From assembly GCA_016297005.1 (NCBI GenBank), contig JAEDHK010000005.1, positions 110,253-174,252 of the forward strand: a DNA stretch of 64,000 nucleotides, given 5' to 3'. This DNA is from Clostridia bacterium (lineage in GTDB: Bacteria > Bacillota > Clostridia > Christensenellales > DTU072). The first letter of the stretch is position 1, and each line of letters begins with the position of its first letter. The position numbers and the translations under genes are program-made. Positions 19,104-27,412 of the stretch are shown here, piece after piece. The notes under the pieces were generated by a model, which saw only the letters and a list, made by a program, of their open reading frames with translations, was not told the origin of the DNA and ran no database searches.

Positions 19104-20546
19104 ATGTCTGATTCCGTAAAACTGATCAATGAATCGGAAAATGCAAAATTGTTCAGATCGCGAATGGATATATTCGTTCTGAATGCTCTCAACGAAAAGG
19201 ATGGTCAAGGATATGGTTATGACGTAGTTTCTTATATTCAGAATCACACCAAGGGGCATTATAAAATCAAATCCGTTTCAACCATATATAACATTCTGAA
19301 ACGCTTGGAAGCGGCCGGTTACGTTTCTTCGGAAAAAGGCGGCGGCGAAAGTTACGGCGCGGCAAGAGTATATTACACTTTGACGGACGCCGGCAAAGAA
19401 TACCTTGAAAGAGATAAAAAGGAGTGGAAGTATATCCGCACGCTCCTGAACAACCTTGTCAGCGACGAGGATTTTGATCTGGATAATGAAGAACCGCCCT
19501 ATTCCGCAAGCGTTCTTAAACCTTTGACCAAGAGATCTCGCGAAAGTTCTTCTGATGATTCCTCTATCGACGTCGGCTCCGACCTTCAAAGCGAACAATC
19601 GCCTACCGGTTTTACCGCAGATAAAGGAATTGTTACATCCCAAGAAGACTCTTCTTCCGTTCATTTTCAGGATTATTCCGAAGATGACGCTACTTTTTCG
19701 CAGGAGGCCGCTACTTTTTCGCAGGAGGCCGCTACTTTTTCGCAGGAGGCCGCTGCTTCTTCGCAAGAGGAACAATCGCCTATGATAGAAAATACGGTTA
19801 ATAAAACCGCTTTTCCCGAAGCTGCCGCGTCTGTTTCTGCCGGATCTATTTGCGCCGATAACGTTGAATCGGTCGTCGATGAAAGAAAAGAAGACGCTCT
19901 TTCTTTTACAGTCCAACCTGTCAAGAGGGGCGAATCCGATTTTAAGTCGACCGATATCGGCGACGTAGATCGGGATGAATATGATCGTTTACGCGAGAGA
20001 TTATTCGAGTCTACGGCCGTAGAAGAGGAAAAACCGCTTTTATCGCCCTATATGGAAAGTTTAAAGAAAAATTTGCAAGCGGAAGGTTATGTTTTAAACA
20101 CTTTTGTTCCCTCGCAAAAGTCAAATACGATCCGCTATTTTTTCGTAAATAAGATCATGCGCGATACCCTGCTTATTTCCTTCTTATACTTAATCGTTAC
20201 CCTTCTTGTGACGAATTTGTTTAAGAACATTTTCGGTATTTCCTTGACAGTTATGCACGTTTTGGCAGGTATCGGCTTTTTCGTTGCTTTTTTCGGCGTT
20301 ATTCATTTTGCCCGCAATCCAAGAAAAAAGAAAAAAGACGCTACGAATCTGAAACTTCTGAACAGCGTCTTATTAATGATTTTCGTTGTATTGTATATGG
20401 CGGTCGTTGTGTACTACTTATTTTCTTCCAAGTACAATCTGACTTCCACACAAATGTATGCGCCGGCGATCATATTGAGCACGCTCCCCTTTTCCGGACT
20501 GATTTTCAGCGTCCTCTATAAATCCGATCGTTATTTTCAAACTTAA
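19104..20546 (+). CDS. PadR-family regulator with C-terminal membrane domain
   Basis: 480 residues. Residues about 15-110 are a PadR winged helix (VLNALNEKDGQGYGYDVVSYI, then a wing ending TDAGKEYLE). A long acidic, Ser-rich linker (about 125-330) contains three perfect and one imperfect copies of ATFSQEA. The C-terminus (about 345-475) has four predicted membrane helices with a basic loop (NPRKKKKD). PadR proteins usually repress transporter or stress genes and are soluble; membrane anchoring would place the DNA-binding head at the inner membrane, possibly as a sensor. The ligand and targets are unknown. It has its own promoter and a clear ribosome-binding site, and its stop abuts the stop of the convergent VTT-protein gene. 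Confidence 0.85.
   Translation: MSDSVKLINESENAKLFRSRMDIFVLNALNEKDGQGYGYDVVSYIQNHTKGHYKIKSVSTIYNILKRLEAAGYVSSEKGGGESYGAARVYYTLTDAGKEYLERDKKEWKYIRTLLNNLVSDEDFDLDNEEPPYSASVLKPLTKRSRESSSDDSSIDVGSDLQSEQSPTGFTADKGIVTSQEDSSSVHFQDYSEDDATFSQEAATFSQEAATFSQEAAASSQEEQSPMIENTVNKTAFPEAAASVSAGSICADNVESVVDERKEDALSFTVQPVKRGESDFKSTDIGDVDRDEYDRLRERLFESTAVEEEKPLLSPYMESLKKNLQAEGYVLNTFVPSQKSNTIRYFFVNKIMRDTLLISFLYLIVTLLVTNLFKNIFGISLTVMHVLAGIGFFVAFFGVIHFARNPRKKKKDATNLKLLNSVLLMIFVVLYMAVVVYYLFSSKYNLTSTQMYAPAIILSTLPFSGLIFSVLYKSDRYFQT
19689..19770 (+). repeat. 21-bp in-frame tandem repeat
   Basis: Three identical 21-base units (19689-19709, 19710-19730, 19731-19751), beginning GCTACTTTTTCGCAGGAGG, are followed by a diverged partial fourth. 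Each encodes ATFSQEA in the linker of the PadR-type protein. Identical units at DNA level suggest recent slippage and possible length variation between strains. Confidence 0.95.
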
Positions 20547-21734
20547 TCAGAAAACGATATCGTCGTCTTTTTCGTTCAGGATAGAACAAGCCGAATCAAA
20601 GGCTTGTTTTGTTTTAGCTTGCTCTTGTTTTTCTTTTTCCGCTTCTTCCCGCTCCCGTTCTATCCGTAGTCTATTTTCTATTTCAGCCGGATCTTCTTTC
20701 ATTTCCTCCGCCGGGATAGTCGATTCTTCTTGTTCGGGAACGACAGGAACGGTTTCTACCGACGTGGGTTGCGTTTTGATTCCGTATAACTTATTGATGT
20801 CAACCAGGATCGGTCGCCCTGTGATCTTTGAGATGAGTTTATACATCCGTTCTTCGATTTTATCCGCTTTTCGCCATACAACGATAAAAAGCGCGACGAA
20901 AACGGCGGCAATAAGGATCCATACGATAATTCCCCATGCCTTATTCAGCGGAATAATGGACGTCATTTCAGTGCCGAAGTGGAGCAACAGAACGGTTGCG
21001 GCAACATTAAGGGGTCTTGAAACGAGTTGAACTAAAATAAATCCAACGTAGGACATTGTTGTCAATCCTGCGATCATGCACAAGACGTCATCGGGGAAAA
21101 CGGGTAGAATAAACATGTATATCAACATTATTTTGTCCTTTCCTTTGATGAGATCATTGTATTTTAAGAGCATTTTTTCACCGGCGATCCACTTAACCAA
21201 TTTAATGCCGAACGTCCTGCCGAGGAAAAACGCAAAGAATGATCCCAGCCAAAGCCCGATACAACTGAATATAATGGCAAGTAACGGATTTTGCCCGCAT
21301 ACGTAATATGCCGCGCCGGTTACCAGAGACGAGGGTAGAGGCACGAACGTGACTTGTAAAAATTCTACTACGATAACGGCGATATAAACGTAATTTCCGA
21401 ATCGTTCTTGCAGTTTTTCTCCGAGTTCTTTACCGTCTTTTGCGGCAAGAAATTCGTTCAAAATGCCGGATTTTAACACTAAGCAAACGCAAACCAATAC
21501 AATGATGCCCAAATAGGCTATTGTAAGCGCCGTCTTATATAATCCCTCTTTCTTTAAGAAAATCCCCAGCAAAAAAAGCGCGAGAAGAATGGGAATAGAA
21601 GCGTACAGAACGATGGATGTGATTAAACTAACAAAGTAGTGAGCCCAAAAAGCACATCCTCCGTATGCGATTGTGCTGATAATCGCAATTACCAAGTGAA
21701 GAATATCCTTTTTATTCATTTTAAGTTTAGTCAT
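20547..21734 (-). CDS. VTT-domain (TVP38/DedA-like) membrane protein
   Basis: 395 residues. Two N-terminal membrane helices pairs precede a VTT domain (about 110-270) with the typical FVPLPSSLVTGAAYYVCG and FILPVFPDDVLCMIAGL re-entrant segments. After further helices the C-terminal ~90 residues are soluble and strongly charged (repeats of E, K and Q), likely coiled coil. The family includes DedA and TVP38/TMEM64 proteins, thought to scramble or flip lipids such as undecaprenyl phosphate or phospholipids. The start at ATG 21734 is supported by GGAG six bases upstream; it overlaps the end of rnhA by 8 bases. The long acidic/basic tail is unusual for the family. Confidence 0.82.
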   Translation of the reverse strand: MTKLKMNKKDILHLVIAIISTIAYGGCAFWAHYFVSLITSIVLYASIPILLALFLLGIFLKKEGLYKTALTIAYLGIIVLVCVCLVLKSGILNEFLAAKDGKELGEKLQERFGNYVYIAVIVVEFLQVTFVPLPSSLVTGAAYYVCGQNPLLAIIFSCIGLWLGSFFAFFLGRTFGIKLVKWIAGEKMLLKYNDLIKGKDKIMLIYMFILPVFPDDVLCMIAGLTTMSYVGFILVQLVSRPLNVAATVLLLHFGTEMTSIIPLNKAWGIIVWILIAAVFVALFIVVWRKADKIEERMYKLISKITGRPILVDINKLYGIKTQPTSVETVPVVPEQEESTIPAEEMKEDPAEIENRLRIEREREEAEKEKQEQAKTKQAFDSACSILNEKDDDIVF

Positions 21735-22176
21735 CGATCTCTCCAAGTTTTTTTATCTCCGCGCGTGCAAGTTCGTCGCAACGATTATTGTATACGTTAT
21801 CCGCGTGTCCTTTTACCTTTACGAAAGAAACTTTATGTTTTTTGGTTTCCATAAGTAAGGTTTTCCATAGATCTACGTTTTTAACCGGGTCTTTGCCCGA
21901 CGTTTTCCAATTATTTGCGATCCATCCGTTGATCCAGTTTTTTAAAAACGGGTCGAGAGAATAAGCGCTGTCGCTGTATACGGTCACGTCGCAGGACTCT
22001 TTTAATTGCATCAATCCATTGATGATCGCAAAAAGCTCCATTCTGTTGTTCGTAGTCATAGGGTAACCGCCGCTGATTACTTTTTCGACGCCGTTGTAAA
22101 TTAAAATCGCGGCCCAGCCGCCTTTTCCGGGATTGTTACTGCAAGCTCCGTCGGTATATATGTCAACGTGTTTCAA
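21727..22176 (-). CDS. rnhA: Ribonuclease HI
   Basis: 149 residues. The catalytic acidic residues are in YTDGACSNNPG (Asp), NNRMELFAI (Glu), YSDSAY (Asp) and NRCDELAR (Asp), a complete DEDD set, with the basic NWKTSGKDPVKN protrusion present. It degrades the RNA strand of RNA:DNA hybrids. The start is TTG, preceded by GAGGAGAG that lies in the last codons of proC, so the two are translationally coupled. Confidence 0.95.
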   Translation of the reverse strand: MKHVDIYTDGACSNNPGKGGWAAILIYNGVEKVISGGYPMTTNNRMELFAIINGLMQLKESCDVTVYSDSAYSLDPFLKNWINGWIANNWKTSGKDPVKNVDLWKTLLMETKKHKVSFVKVKGHADNVYNNRCDELARAEIKKLGEIDD

Positions 22177-22178
22177 AA

Positions 22179-22976
22179 TTACTCTCCTCTGCTGAGCTCT
22201 TCACTTCTTTTTCGGCATGCGTTGATGCCCGCAATAATCGTTTCTTCAAGGTTGTTTTGACGATATAAGTTGACGGCTTCGATGGTTGTTCCGCCTTTAC
22301 TGCATACCTTTTCGATAAGTTCCGGAAGAGGTTCTTCGGAGTGCTTTACCATTTCGACCGATCCGATAAGAGTTTCGAGAGTAAGTTTTTTACTTTGTTC
22401 GAAAGTCAATCCGCCCTCCATTCCGCCTCGTATCATACCCTCGATAAACATATAAACGTATGCCGGGCCGCTGCCGCTGACGCTTGTTACCGCATCGAAA
22501 TATTTTTCTTCTATCCGAACGACGCCACCGCAGGCGGAAAGCCAATCAAGAACGGTATTTTCCGCGTCATTACACAGATTGGAACAATGTATGCCGCAAA
22601 CGCCTTTGCCAAATTTACAGGGCGTATTGGGCATAATTCTTACAATCGGGCAGGGAGAATTAAGACTGCCGCGTAACGTTGCGATTTTAACGCCTGCCAT
22701 GATAGATAGGATGGTGTTTTTTTGAGAAAATTTTACGGCGTCGGTAATGGAACGATAATGTTGCGGCTTGACGGAAAAAAGTACGAACTCGCATTCGTCC
22801 GCAATTTCCTGCGGATCGGAGCACAGCCTGTATCCGTCGGTAAAGGTCATTAATTTATCTTTATTGATATCGTATAGAGCAATCTGTTCCGGCTTTAACT
22901 TATTTTCCGCTACGATTCTGGACAAAATCGCCTGTCCCATCGTGCCTGTTCCCAATATTCCGAGTTTGTATCTCAC
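22179..22976 (-). CDS. proC: Pyrroline-5-carboxylate reductase
   Basis: 265 residues. The N-terminal Rossmann motif is GILGTGTMGQAIL. The C-terminal dimerisation domain has VTSVSGSGPAYVYMFIEGM and the signature KVCSKGGTTIEAV. It reduces pyrroline-5-carboxylate to proline with NAD(P)H. A longer frame would run into tRNA-Trp on the other strand; GTG at 22976, preceded by AAAGGAGA, gives the correct family N-terminus (MRYKLGILGTG). A TATAGT hexamer at 23010-23015 (minus strand), inside the spacer of the divergent tRNA-Trp promoter, is a possible -10 box. It is the first gene of a proC-rnhA-VTT operon. Confidence 0.93.
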   Translation of the reverse strand: MRYKLGILGTGTMGQAILSRIVAENKLKPEQIALYDINKDKLMTFTDGYRLCSDPQEIADECEFVLFSVKPQHYRSITDAVKFSQKNTILSIMAGVKIATLRGSLNSPCPIVRIMPNTPCKFGKGVCGIHCSNLCNDAENTVLDWLSACGGVVRIEEKYFDAVTSVSGSGPAYVYMFIEGMIRGGMEGGLTFEQSKKLTLETLIGSVEMVKHSEEPLPELIEKVCSKGGTTIEAVNLYRQNNLEETIIAGINACRKRSEELSRGE

Positions 22977-23003
22977 GTTGTCTCCTTTTGTCTCGAAAAA
23001 TTC

Positions 23004-23032
23004 TTGACTACTATACCATTTTGCTATATAAT
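23004..23032 (+). promoter_or_regulatory. Sigma-A promoter of tRNA-Trp
   Basis: TTGACT (23004-23009), 17-bp spacer, TATAAT (23027-23032). The expected start near 23039 is 7 bases before the mature tRNA. Confidence 0.75.
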
Positions 23033-23045
23033 ATAAAAGCAATTT

Positions 23046-23120
23046 AGGGGAGTGGCTCAATGGTAGAGCAGCGGTCTCCAAAACCGCTGGTTGCGTGTTC
23101 GAATCGCGTCTCCCCTGCCA
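23046..23120 (+). tRNA. tRNA-Trp (anticodon CCA)
   Basis: A 75-base cloverleaf. Acceptor AGGGGAG pairs with CTCCCCT, G is the discriminator and CCA is encoded. The anticodon stem GCGGT/ACCGC closes the loop CTCCAAA with anticodon CCA. The T-arm has GTTCGAATC. It is a single-gene unit with its own promoter and terminator. Confidence 0.97.
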
Positions 23121-23123
23121 TTT

Positions 23124-23156
23124 AAAGCAACGATTGTTATATCGTTGCTTTTTTTG
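23124..23156 (+). terminator. Intrinsic terminator of tRNA-Trp
   Basis: A perfect 11-bp stem AAAGCAACGAT/ATCGTTGCTTT with loop TGTTAT is followed by a T-run, starting 4 bases after the encoded CCA. Confidence 0.92.
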
Positions 23157-23213
23157 ACTACTCTATTATATATTATTTTTTTTTCATATGCAAGTGATAT
23201 TGTTTTGATCCGG

Positions 23214-23229
23214 ATTGTCGCGCGACAAT
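23214..23229. repeat. 16-bp perfect palindrome
   Basis: ATTGTCGCGCGACAAT, immediately beyond the T-run of the ispH-S1 terminator. One such palindrome is expected by chance in about this length of DNA. The remaining bases between the two terminators (23157-23213) hold nothing recognisable. Confidence 0.5.
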
Positions 23230-23262
23230 AAAAAACGGGTCGCTTACGCTTAGCGACCCGTT
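23228..23262 (-). terminator. Intrinsic terminator of the oad-cmk-ispH operon
   Basis: An 11-bp perfect stem AACGGGTCGCT/AGCGACCCGTT (23234-23262) with a 7-base loop is followed on the minus strand by TTTTTT-type sequence. It lies 28 bases after the ispH-S1 stop. Confidence 0.9.
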
Positions 23263-23289
23263 AATAATTAAAGTGCAGAGAATGAACGA

Positions 23290-25527
23290 TTATTCGTTTT
23301 TGTCGTCGTCTGTTTTAATGTTCAGGTTTTCAAAAATAGATCCGAGAGAAACTCTGGAACCGCCGGAAACAAAGTTATGCGGCCCCTCATCCTCCTCTTC
23401 TTTTACTTTTCTACCTTTGCCTTTTCCTTTAACGGAAGCATCGGCGTCGGAGCTGACTTCGTGAACGGAGACTTCTTCGACCGGCAAGGTTTCTTTGATG
23501 CTCAGAGTGATCTTATCGTTATCGTAATTCATGACCTTAACGTTAACGATGTCTCCTTCTTTGACGGCAACGTCGTTAATGTTTTCGAGATAACTGTTCT
23601 GAATCTGACTGATATGTACCAAACCGTCGAGGCCGGGTTCGAGTTCGACAAATACGCCGTACTTCATGATCTTGGCGACCTTTCCGGTAACGATGGTGCC
23701 GATGGGGTACTTTTCTTGAGCGATCTCGATGGGCTTCTTTTGAAGTTGCTTGTATCCGAGTCCGATTTTGCCGTTCTCTCTGTCGACGGAAAGAACGATG
23801 AAGTCATAAACTTTATTGATTTCGAGCACGTCGGCCGGCTTGATATCGCGACGCTTGCTCCAACTGAGATCGGAGTTGTGCACTAAACCGTCCATATACT
23901 TCAAGCTCACGAAAGCGCCGAAATCAGCAAAACGTTTAACCTTTCCGCTGACGATGGCTCCAACGTAGATCTTAGACCAAAATTCTTCGTCACGCGCTTG
24001 TTTCTCGGCTTCGAGAATAACTCTTTGGCTGGCGACGATACGCTTCGGATTGCGGGGCTTTTTGGGATTGCCCTCTTCGTCCAGTTCTTCACGCGCGGGA
24101 AGAGCCTTCAAGCGGAGCGGCTTATTAACGTAATCGGCTAGATTGTTAATGTAGCCGATCTTGATCTGAGACGCCGGGATGAAGATGGTATAAGTACCGA
24201 TTTTACCGAGCAAACCGCCCTTGATTTCTTGCGTGCGTTCCAAAGTGAATTCTTCGCCGGCAAGGATGCGTTGAACGCGTTCGTCGTCGACCTTCAATTC
24301 GTCATAGGCCTTTTTGCTGAGATTAATGTCCTTCTTCTTGTCGCCGGATTCTTTAGGAATGATAATAACGTCCAAAACGGTATCCGCGGGATAGTTAGCC
24401 GGATCGTAGCTTCCGTCGATTTCCGCCTCGTCTTTTGCGATAAAACCACTGTCGTTTTTGCCGCCGTTTTCAATTGCGACGGATATGCCGGTAACGTCGG
24501 CGCTGATGACGCGGGCTTTTAAGCGCATACCTTCACGATAAGACTTGGGGCTGGCACCGTATCTTTTGAGTCCTTCCGCCATAGTAATCTCTTTCGGGGA
24601 TCCCGATTCTGATTTCTCTTCGGTAGGGGTTGGAACGACTTCGGTCGTCGCGGTCGCGTTTTCTTTGACTTCTTCTGCAACGGAGTCAATAACTTTTTCT
24701 TCGCTCATTCTGTAAAAAACCTCCATAATCAACTCCTTTGGAGTTGACGCACCGGAAATGATACCGAGTGCTTTGTTATTTTCTGTTCGCACCGACGCTA
24801 AATCGGATGTTGACGATATTAGGTAGGCGTCTGCGCCGGCGTTTTCGGCGATCTTCAATAATTTTTGCGTATTGGAACTTTTTTTATCTCCGACCACCAA
24901 AATCGTGCCGCAAGAGGTCGTTAATTCAGCCGCCTCTTTTTGACGCTCTATTGTAGTATAGCAAATAGTTTTTACTATTTCAAGCGTTTTTTTTGAATTT
25001 TTTATTAAACCGGAAATTTTTTTTGCCTGTATATCGAATAATCCATTGTCATAGGTGCTTTGCGCTGTCAAAACATATTTGTCCGAGCGCGAAAGATCGA
25101 TTTCTGCTGCGTCTTTTACGACTTGATAGCATCCCGGGCACCACCCTGCCGTCCCGATTACCTCGGCGTGATTTTTGTCGCCCAGAATTATGACCTCGTA
25201 GCCGGCTTCGCTATATTTACGCACTTTATTATGAATATCCATTACAAAAGGACATGTGGCGTCTATTACGACCGTTCCTTTTGCCTTTAACCTATCCAAA
25301 GTTTTCGGATCGACGCCGTGCGCGCTGATGATAACCGCGTCGCCTACGCTAAGATCGTCTATGCTTTTTACGAGGGGTATATTCAGTTTGCGGACGATGG
25401 AGTCGTTGTGAATCAGCGGATGCAAACAGAATAATCGTTCATATTTAAGCTTCGCTTTTTCCGCGATAGCAAGGGAGTGCTCGACGCCCTTGCAAAAGCC
25501 GCAATTTTCTGCCAGAATTACTTGCAT
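23290..25527 (-). CDS. ispH: IspH - ribosomal protein S1 fusion
   Basis: 745 residues. Residues 1-285 are 4-hydroxy-3-methylbut-2-enyl diphosphate reductase, with the three cluster cysteines in NCGFCKG (C12), DATCPFV and TICYTT. It makes isopentenyl and dimethylallyl diphosphate. After a Glu/Thr-rich linker (about 285-340) come four S1 RNA-binding domains: two degenerate, then two clear ones (GKVKRFADFGAFVSLKYMDG and GKVAKIMKYGVFVELEPGLDG), with a basic/acidic tail. The same fusion is known in many Clostridia. A longer frame exists upstream inside cmk, but ATG 25527 matches the IspH N-terminus (MQVILAENCGFCKG). It overlaps cmk by 10 bases and ends the operon before a terminator. Confidence 0.95.
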   Translation of the reverse strand: MQVILAENCGFCKGVEHSLAIAEKAKLKYERLFCLHPLIHNDSIVRKLNIPLVKSIDDLSVGDAVIISAHGVDPKTLDRLKAKGTVVIDATCPFVMDIHNKVRKYSEAGYEVIILGDKNHAEVIGTAGWCPGCYQVVKDAAEIDLSRSDKYVLTAQSTYDNGLFDIQAKKISGLIKNSKKTLEIVKTICYTTIERQKEAAELTTSCGTILVVGDKKSSNTQKLLKIAENAGADAYLISSTSDLASVRTENNKALGIISGASTPKELIMEVFYRMSEEKVIDSVAEEVKENATATTEVVPTPTEEKSESGSPKEITMAEGLKRYGASPKSYREGMRLKARVISADVTGISVAIENGGKNDSGFIAKDEAEIDGSYDPANYPADTVLDVIIIPKESGDKKKDINLSKKAYDELKVDDERVQRILAGEEFTLERTQEIKGGLLGKIGTYTIFIPASQIKIGYINNLADYVNKPLRLKALPAREELDEEGNPKKPRNPKRIVASQRVILEAEKQARDEEFWSKIYVGAIVSGKVKRFADFGAFVSLKYMDGLVHNSDLSWSKRRDIKPADVLEINKVYDFIVLSVDRENGKIGLGYKQLQKKPIEIAQEKYPIGTIVTGKVAKIMKYGVFVELEPGLDGLVHISQIQNSYLENINDVAVKEGDIVNVKVMNYDNDKITLSIKETLPVEEVSVHEVSSDADASVKGKGKGRKVKEEEDEGPHNFVSGGSRVSLGSIFENLNIKTDDDKNE

Positions 25528-26171
25528 ATAATTCCGCAGATGTGTTCCGCAACATCTTCTATGGTCATGTTCGTCGTGTCGATAACCGTTGCGTCCGCAC
25601 ATACGACCAAAGGAGCAAAAGAACGCGTTTTGTCTTGTTGATCTCTTTTCTCGATCTCTTCCTGTAAGCTTTCTACCGGAATATCCTGCCCTTTTTCAAG
25701 TAGTTCTTTCCGTCGCCTTTCGGCGCGTACCCTGCTGTCGGCCGTCATGTAGAATTTGTAATCGGCGTGGGGGAGCACGTAGCTGCCGATATCTCGTCCG
25801 TCCAGAATACAGTCGGTTCTGGAAGCGATCTCTCGTTGCAGTTCTACCAGTTTGATACGAACGGCGGGTATTTTAGAAATCGTGCTCGCCGCCATAGAAA
25901 TGCGGTTTTCGCGTATATACGGAGTGGTGTTGATGCCATTGACGGACACTTGTTGCACTCCGCCCTCTTCCCATACTTTCATTTCCATGTCCGTAAGCAA
26001 AGGAAGAACTGTTTTTTCGTCGGCGACGTCCGCCCCTTTTTCCAGTGCGTAATAGGCGATCGCACGATACATTGCGCCTGTGTCAAGGTACGCAAAATGC
26101 AGTTTTTTTGCCAGGATCTTGGCGATGGTACTTTTTCCGCTGCCTCCGGGGCCGTCAATTGCGATGTTCAT
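25518..26171 (-). CDS. cmk: Cytidylate kinase
   Basis: 217 residues. The P-loop GPGGSGKS is at residues 6-13, DTGAMYRA and LDGRDIGSYVLPHAD are the substrate-binding patches, and RRRKELLEKG is the lid. It phosphorylates CMP and dCMP. AAGGA precedes the ATG. The cmk-ispH-S1 order is common in Clostridia. Confidence 0.95.
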   Translation of the reverse strand: MNIAIDGPGGSGKSTIAKILAKKLHFAYLDTGAMYRAIAYYALEKGADVADEKTVLPLLTDMEMKVWEEGGVQQVSVNGINTTPYIRENRISMAASTISKIPAVRIKLVELQREIASRTDCILDGRDIGSYVLPHADYKFYMTADSRVRAERRRKELLEKGQDIPVESLQEEIEKRDQQDKTRSFAPLVVCADATVIDTTNMTIEDVAEHICGIICK

Positions 26172-26185
26172 GGCTTTTTCCTTGT

Positions 26186-27412
26186 TTATTCTTTTATTTC
26201 TACGTTGTTTCCGGCAACATATCCGGTTGCAAACGCGATTTGCAGATTATAGCCGCCCGTCATGGCGTCTACGTCGATGATCTCTCCGGCGAAAGCCAGA
26301 TTATCGCACAGCTTACTTCTCATTGTTTTCGGCGAAATCTCGTCCACTTTAATACCGCCCGCCGTAATGACGGCTCTGTTTTTTTCGCAACCGAGTACTG
26401 TAAACGAAAGACGCTTTAAAACGTTGATAAGTTGCATTTTTTCCGCTTTTGTGACGGCGTTACACTGCTTTTCGCCCGATATCTTCGCTCTTTCAAGTAC
26501 GATGGGTATCAGACTTTTCGGCAACAACAAGGGCAATACGTTTTTGATCGCTTTATTGTTTTGCGCGTCAAAATCACGTTGCACTCTCGTTTTAAGCGTT
26601 TCTGTATCTAATGCCGGTTTCAGATCTATCTCCAATCTCATTCCCGCAAAATCGCTTCTGCAAATACGGGCAGATAGGGACAATGCGCACGGACCGCCGA
26701 CGCCGTTATCGGTAAACAGCATTTCTCCGAATTCCGAACAGAGTTTTTTGTTCTCTTTAAATATGGAACAGGCGACGTTCTTTAAAGAAAGACCGCGTAT
26801 CCCCGACGTCGGTTCTTTTAGAATAATATCGCAAAGAGAAGGCGTCGGTTTTACGACAGTATGTCCGAGGGATGCTCCGAGATTGTATCCGTCTCCCGTG
26901 CTTCCCGTTGCCGGATAAGTAAAGCCTCCTGTTGCGAGAATGACGTATCCGACGTCAGCGTATCGGTCTGTCTCCGTTATAATTTCGCTGATAGTATTCT
27001 TATTTATGGCAAAATTGATAACTCTTTGATGCAGTTTGACTTCTATTCCCAGGTTTTTTATCTCATTGTTCAATGCCGCGATAACGTCGGACGATTTATC
27101 CGAAACGGGAAAAACACGGTTTCCCCTTTCCGTTTTCAAAGGAACGCCGAGCTCTTCAAAAAAGTCCATACATTTTTCGCTGTCAAAGTTACGAAACGCG
27201 CCGAACAGAAATTTAGCGTTGCGTACGGTGTTATCTATCAGGTTTTGAACGGAAGAATTGTTCGTTAAATTACATCTTCCCTTTCCGGTAATAAAAAGTT
27301 TTTTACCGGTTTTTTCATTTCGTTCCAATATCGTGACGTCGAAGCCGCGTCTGCGAGCGCAAATTGAGCTCATCATGCCCGCGGCTCCTCCGCCAATTAC
27401 GTATACTCTCAT
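26186..27412 (-). CDS. HI0933/BaiN-family FAD-dependent oxidoreductase
   Basis: 408 residues. The N-terminal dinucleotide-binding motif is GGGAAGMMSS, followed by the family signature TGKKLFITGKGRCNLTNN; a second flavin-contact motif VILATGGFTYPATGSTGDGY is near 155-175, and the C-terminus has AGEIIDVDAMTGGYNLQIAFATG. Members are flavoproteins of uncertain substrate (some reduce bile-acid intermediates or dihydro-compounds). The start overlaps the oadA stop by one base, and cmk follows after 14 bases. In many Clostridia this gene is directly upstream of cmk, so its presence in an oad operon may be historical. Confidence 0.9.
   Translation of the reverse strand: MRVYVIGGGAAGMMSSICARRRGFDVTILERNEKTGKKLFITGKGRCNLTNNSSVQNLIDNTVRNAKFLFGAFRNFDSEKCMDFFEELGVPLKTERGNRVFPVSDKSSDVIAALNNEIKNLGIEVKLHQRVINFAINKNTISEIITETDRYADVGYVILATGGFTYPATGSTGDGYNLGASLGHTVVKPTPSLCDIILKEPTSGIRGLSLKNVACSIFKENKKLCSEFGEMLFTDNGVGGPCALSLSARICRSDFAGMRLEIDLKPALDTETLKTRVQRDFDAQNNKAIKNVLPLLLPKSLIPIVLERAKISGEKQCNAVTKAEKMQLINVLKRLSFTVLGCEKNRAVITAGGIKVDEISPKTMRSKLCDNLAFAGEIIDVDAMTGGYNLQIAFATGYVAGNNVEIKE

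Noticed and set aside
22977..23081. 35-residue N-terminal extension of ProC
   Set aside because: It runs through tRNA-Trp and its promoter; the GTG at 22976 has a good Shine-Dalgarno site and the proper Rossmann start.
23214..23229. 16-bp palindrome as an operator
   Set aside because: It lies beyond a terminator, with no promoter for either neighbour, and one such palindrome is expected by chance in this length.
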